Part shown: in pieces, positions 5,567-7,621 of the stretch | Layout of the letters: every line of letters begins with the position of its first letter | Numbering within the stretch: position 1 is the stretch's first letter | DNA from: DATAPD01 sp036265385 | GTDB taxonomy: Bacteria; Acidobacteriota; Terriglobia; Terriglobales; Acidobacteriaceae | Assembly: GCA_036265385.1 (NCBI GenBank) | Contig: DATAPD010000062.1 | Span: forward strand, 1 to 7,621 | DNA length: 7,621 bases | Direction of reading: 5' to 3' | Made by a program: the position numbers and the translations under genes | Notes under the pieces: model-generated | Databases searched by the model: none | What the model was told of the DNA's origin: nothing | What the model saw: only the letters and a program-made list of their open reading frames with translations

Positions 5567-5584
5567 CGAGAGTCTGTCCTCTCG
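5567..5584. repeat. Perfect dyad CGAGAG-N6-CTCTCG in the VOC/lepA divergent region
   Basis: CGAGAG at 5567-5572 is exactly complementary in inverted order to CTCTCG at 5579-5584, with a 6-nt spacer. The left arm occupies exactly the place of a -35 box for the lepA -10 at 5590. This is a plausible operator for lepA, the VOC-maf unit or both. It has no T-tract on the VOC side, so a terminator is unlikely. Confidence 0.4.
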
Positions 5585-5586
5585 CC

Positions 5587-5595
5587 TGTTAGAAT
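5587..5595 (+). promoter_or_regulatory. Extended -10 promoter of lepA
   Basis: TGT-TAGAAT (5587-5595) is a TGn extension plus a five-of-six -10 hexamer, the same TAGAAT used by tatA. No -35 consensus is present at 17 bp (CGAGAG), as is common for extended -10 promoters. The start point would be about 5602, only some 6 nt before the lepA ATG, so the mRNA would be nearly leaderless. Confidence 0.5.
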
Positions 5596-5607
5596 TGAAT
5601 TCCACTC

Positions 5608-7416
5608 ATGGATCGCGCTTTCATCCGTAATTTCGCGATTATCGCCCACATCGACCACGGTAAGTCGACCCTGGCAGACCGTCTCCTGGAACTCACAGGC
5701 TCCCTCGCTGCCCGCGAAATGCAAGCCCAAGTACTTGATGCCATGGACCTTGAGCGCGAGCGCGGAATCACGATCAAGGCCCATGCGGTCCGAATGATGT
5801 ACCAAGCTAAGGACGGTCAGACCTATCAACTGAATCTTATCGATACGCCCGGTCACGTTGATTTCTCTTACGAAGTGTCCCGTTCTTTGGCATCCTGCGA
5901 AGGAGCTCTCTTGGTCGTGGACGCTTCCCAGGGCGTCGAGGCGCAAACTCTGGCCAACTCTTATCTCGCCATCAATCATGGACTCGAGATCATTCCGGTC
6001 ATCAACAAGATCGACCTGCAGAGTGCGGACGTTCCGCGTACCAGGGAAATGATCGAGGGCGCTGTTGGCCTCGATGCTTCTGACGCGATTCTGATCAGCG
6101 CCAAGACCGGTCAGGGCGTTCCCGACGTTCTCGAAGCCATCGTGAAGCGCGTCCCGCCACCAAAGGGGCATCCGGAACATAAGCTGCAGGCCCTGATCTT
6201 CGATTCCTGGTTCGATCCATATCGCGGAGTCGTCGTGCTCACCCGAGTTTTTCATGGCACTCTGCGCAAGAAGCAGAAAATCCGCCTTTGGTCTAACGGA
6301 CGCGTCTTCGAGGTCGAGACTCTGGGCGTGCTGACGCCCAAGCCCGTCGAAGTCGAAACCCTTGAGGCTGGTGAAGTAGGTTTTCTGTTTGCGAACCTTA
6401 AGAATGTTGCCGATACAAAAATTGGCGACACCATTACGGACGACAATGATCCTGCCCTCGAAGCCCTTCCCGGCTTTGAAGAAATCAAGCCTATGGTCTT
6501 CGCGGGCCTCTATACCGTTGACGCGCACGAACACACGGCTCTTCGTGAGGCTCTGGAAAAACTACGGCTGAATGATGCTTCTTTCTTCTTCGAGCCCGAA
6601 AGCTCGACTGCGCTCGGTTTCGGCTTCCGCTGCGGTTTTCTTGGCCTGCTCCACATGGAGATCATTCAAGAGCGTCTCGAACGCGAATTCAATCTGGAAC
6701 TAATTACTACCGCTCCCAGCGTCCGATACAAGGTCACAAAAACCGGCGGCGAGCTAATTGAAGTAGACAATCCTTCCCGCTGGCCTGACCAGAGCGAAAT
6801 TGCCAAAGTAGAAGAGCCGGTGATCCTGGCTACAATTCTCACCAATGAAGAGTACGTCGGCGGAATTCTGAAGCTGGTTGAAGAAAAACGAGGGCGGCAG
6901 AAAACGTTTGAGTACGTCAGCTCTTCCCGCGTGATGCTTCACTACGAACTTCCGCTCAACGAAATCGTGCTGGATTTTTACGATCGATTGAAATCTGTTT
7001 CCCGCGGCTACGCTTCCCTCGACTATCACCTGGCAGGTTACTGGGAGTCGCCCATGTCGAAATTGGACATTCTGGTCTCCGGAGATCCCGTTGACGCCTT
7101 ATCGATCATCGTGCACCGGGACTTTGCGTACGAACGTGGCCGTGCACTCGCCACCAAGATGAAGCAACTCATTCCGCGTCAGATGTTCGAGGTCGCCATC
7201 CAGGCTGCCATAGGCGCGAAGGTGATCGCCCGGGAGACGGTTCCTGCCATGCGCAAAAACGTCCTCGCCAAGTGCTACGGTGGCGACATCACCCGCAAGC
7301 GGAAGTTGCTGGAGAAACAAAAAGAGGGCAAGCGCCGCATGAAACGCATCGGCCGGGTCGACATTCCTCAGGAAGCATTTCTAGCGGTTCTAAAGGTCGG
7401 CGAAGACGGGCAGTAG
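5608..7416 (+). CDS. lepA: Elongation factor 4 (LepA), ribosome-associated GTPase
   Basis: A complete 602-residue translational GTPase related to EF-G. LepA/EF4 binds ribosomes and affects elongation and 30S biogenesis. The GTPase domain shows G1 A-H-I-D-H-G-K-S (13-20), the switch I block R-E-R-G-I-T-I-K (50-57), G3 D-T-P-G-H (79-83, catalytic H83) and G4 N-K-I-D (133-136). Domain II and the EF-G-like domains III and V follow, with G-F-G-F-R-C-G-F-L-G-L-L-H-M-E between domains II and III. The LepA-specific C-terminal domain ends in the conserved basic block Y-G-G-D-I-T-R-K-R-K-L-L-E-K-Q-K and R-I-G-R-V-D-I-P. There is no EF-G domain IV, as expected. Length is normal. The start M-D-R-A-F-I-R-N-F aligns with E. 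coli M-K-N-I-R-N-F. No Shine-Dalgarno precedes the ATG, and the promoter position suggests a very short leader. The gene is divergent from the VOC-maf unit. Confidence 0.98.
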   Translation: MDRAFIRNFAIIAHIDHGKSTLADRLLELTGSLAAREMQAQVLDAMDLERERGITIKAHAVRMMYQAKDGQTYQLNLIDTPGHVDFSYEVSRSLASCEGALLVVDASQGVEAQTLANSYLAINHGLEIIPVINKIDLQSADVPRTREMIEGAVGLDASDAILISAKTGQGVPDVLEAIVKRVPPPKGHPEHKLQALIFDSWFDPYRGVVVLTRVFHGTLRKKQKIRLWSNGRVFEVETLGVLTPKPVEVETLEAGEVGFLFANLKNVADTKIGDTITDDNDPALEALPGFEEIKPMVFAGLYTVDAHEHTALREALEKLRLNDASFFFEPESSTALGFGFRCGFLGLLHMEIIQERLEREFNLELITTAPSVRYKVTKTGGELIEVDNPSRWPDQSEIAKVEEPVILATILTNEEYVGGILKLVEEKRGRQKTFEYVSSSRVMLHYELPLNEIVLDFYDRLKSVSRGYASLDYHLAGYWESPMSKLDILVSGDPVDALSIIVHRDFAYERGRALATKMKQLIPRQMFEVAIQAAIGAKVIARETVPAMRKNVLAKCYGGDITRKRKLLEKQKEGKRRMKRIGRVDIPQEAFLAVLKVGEDGQ

Positions 7417-7459
7417 GTTCGACGCAGCGCCGACAACTCTCCTGTTCGTGACTGGTTTT

Positions 7460-7512
7460 CCAAAGGGCGATCTCGTGAGCCGGCCTGACAAACACCCGTT
7501 GGAGGCCCTTGG
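7460..7512 (+). other. Long-loop inverted repeat downstream of lepA
   Basis: CCAAAGGGC (7460-7468) can pair with GCCCTTGG (7505-7512) with one bulged A, enclosing 36 nt. It begins 44 bp after the lepA stop. There is no T-tract behind it, so an intrinsic terminator is doubtful. No coding frame with recognisable features is seen between 7417 and 7621. Confidence 0.25.
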
Positions 7513-7621
7513 AAATCTGCAACTTTCACACATTGGAAACCGCGTTTTACCTGCCTAATATCCAGGAATTCTGCTCTTGTTGCTCCTGAAATTCCCTCTC
7601 TATCAACCAGATACCGTAATT

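Noticed and set aside
5530..6534. 334-codon open frame antisense to the lepA GTPase region
   Set aside because: It lies wholly opposite strongly conserved lepA codons (apart from a short piece in the intergenic gap), has no recognisable domain, and is a usual by-product of codon bias in a mid/high-GC gene.
7289..7522. 77-codon minus-strand frame at the lepA 3' end
   Set aside because: Mostly antisense to the conserved basic tail of LepA, Cys-rich by codon shadow, no supporting start signal or homology.
1..7621. Mobile elements, CRISPR arrays, tRNA or rRNA genes, defence systems
   Set aside because: I looked for transposase motifs, regularly spaced direct repeats, cloverleaf arms and defence-type domains, and saw none. 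The gene content is chromosomal housekeeping and envelope synthesis.

Overview
The window looks like chromosomal core sequence from a Gram-negative bacterium. It carries three consecutive lipid A / fatty-acid genes (fabZ, lpxA, lpxI) plus tatA, a maf-type house-cleaning gene and lepA. Using LpxI instead of LpxH, linking fabZ-lpxA-lpxI to a Gfo/Idh/MocA-type oxidoreductase, and the mid-50s GC (estimated by eye) all fit an Acidobacteriota-like genome. That placement is inference from gene content and protein style, not from a marker search. I see no phage, insertion sequence, CRISPR array, tRNA or rRNA.

Left block, minus strand (2893 down to 1): fabZ, lpxA, lpxI, a DinB-fold protein, and the first codons of a Rossmann-fold oxidoreductase that runs off the left edge. 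Gaps are 36-63 bp, so this is probably one operon started by a promoter with a perfect TATAAT box just upstream of fabZ. FabZ supplies the hydroxyacyl-ACP branch point, LpxA performs the first acylation of the UDP-sugar, and LpxI hydrolyses UDP-2,3-diacylglucosamine. The partial oxidoreductase could be a GnnA-like UDP-GlcNAc 3-dehydrogenase, which would imply amide-linked lipid A, but only about 23 codons are visible. The DinB-fold gene is the unexpected member.

Middle block, plus strand (3017-4527): a CPG2-like M20 metallopeptidase is transcribed divergently from fabZ. It is followed by a short tatA (55 aa) with its own consensus-like sigma-70 promoter, a strong Shine-Dalgarno, and a 7-of-8 dyad over the -10 region and start point.

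Right block: a two-gene minus-strand unit (VOC-family protein, then a Maf nucleotide pyrophosphatase) converges on tatA with only 12 bp between stop codons. Divergent from it is lepA (EF4), complete at 602 aa. An extended -10 box predicts a very short leader for lepA, and a perfect 6-bp dyad sits where the -35 box should be. The last 205 bp after lepA hold no gene I can support, only weak inverted repeats.

Most genes are ordinary and well conserved. I did not find a convincing undescribed system. The items worth a second look are the lipid A operon composition (DinB insert, GnnA candidate), the two promoter-embedded dyads, and the scarcity of Shine-Dalgarno sequences.
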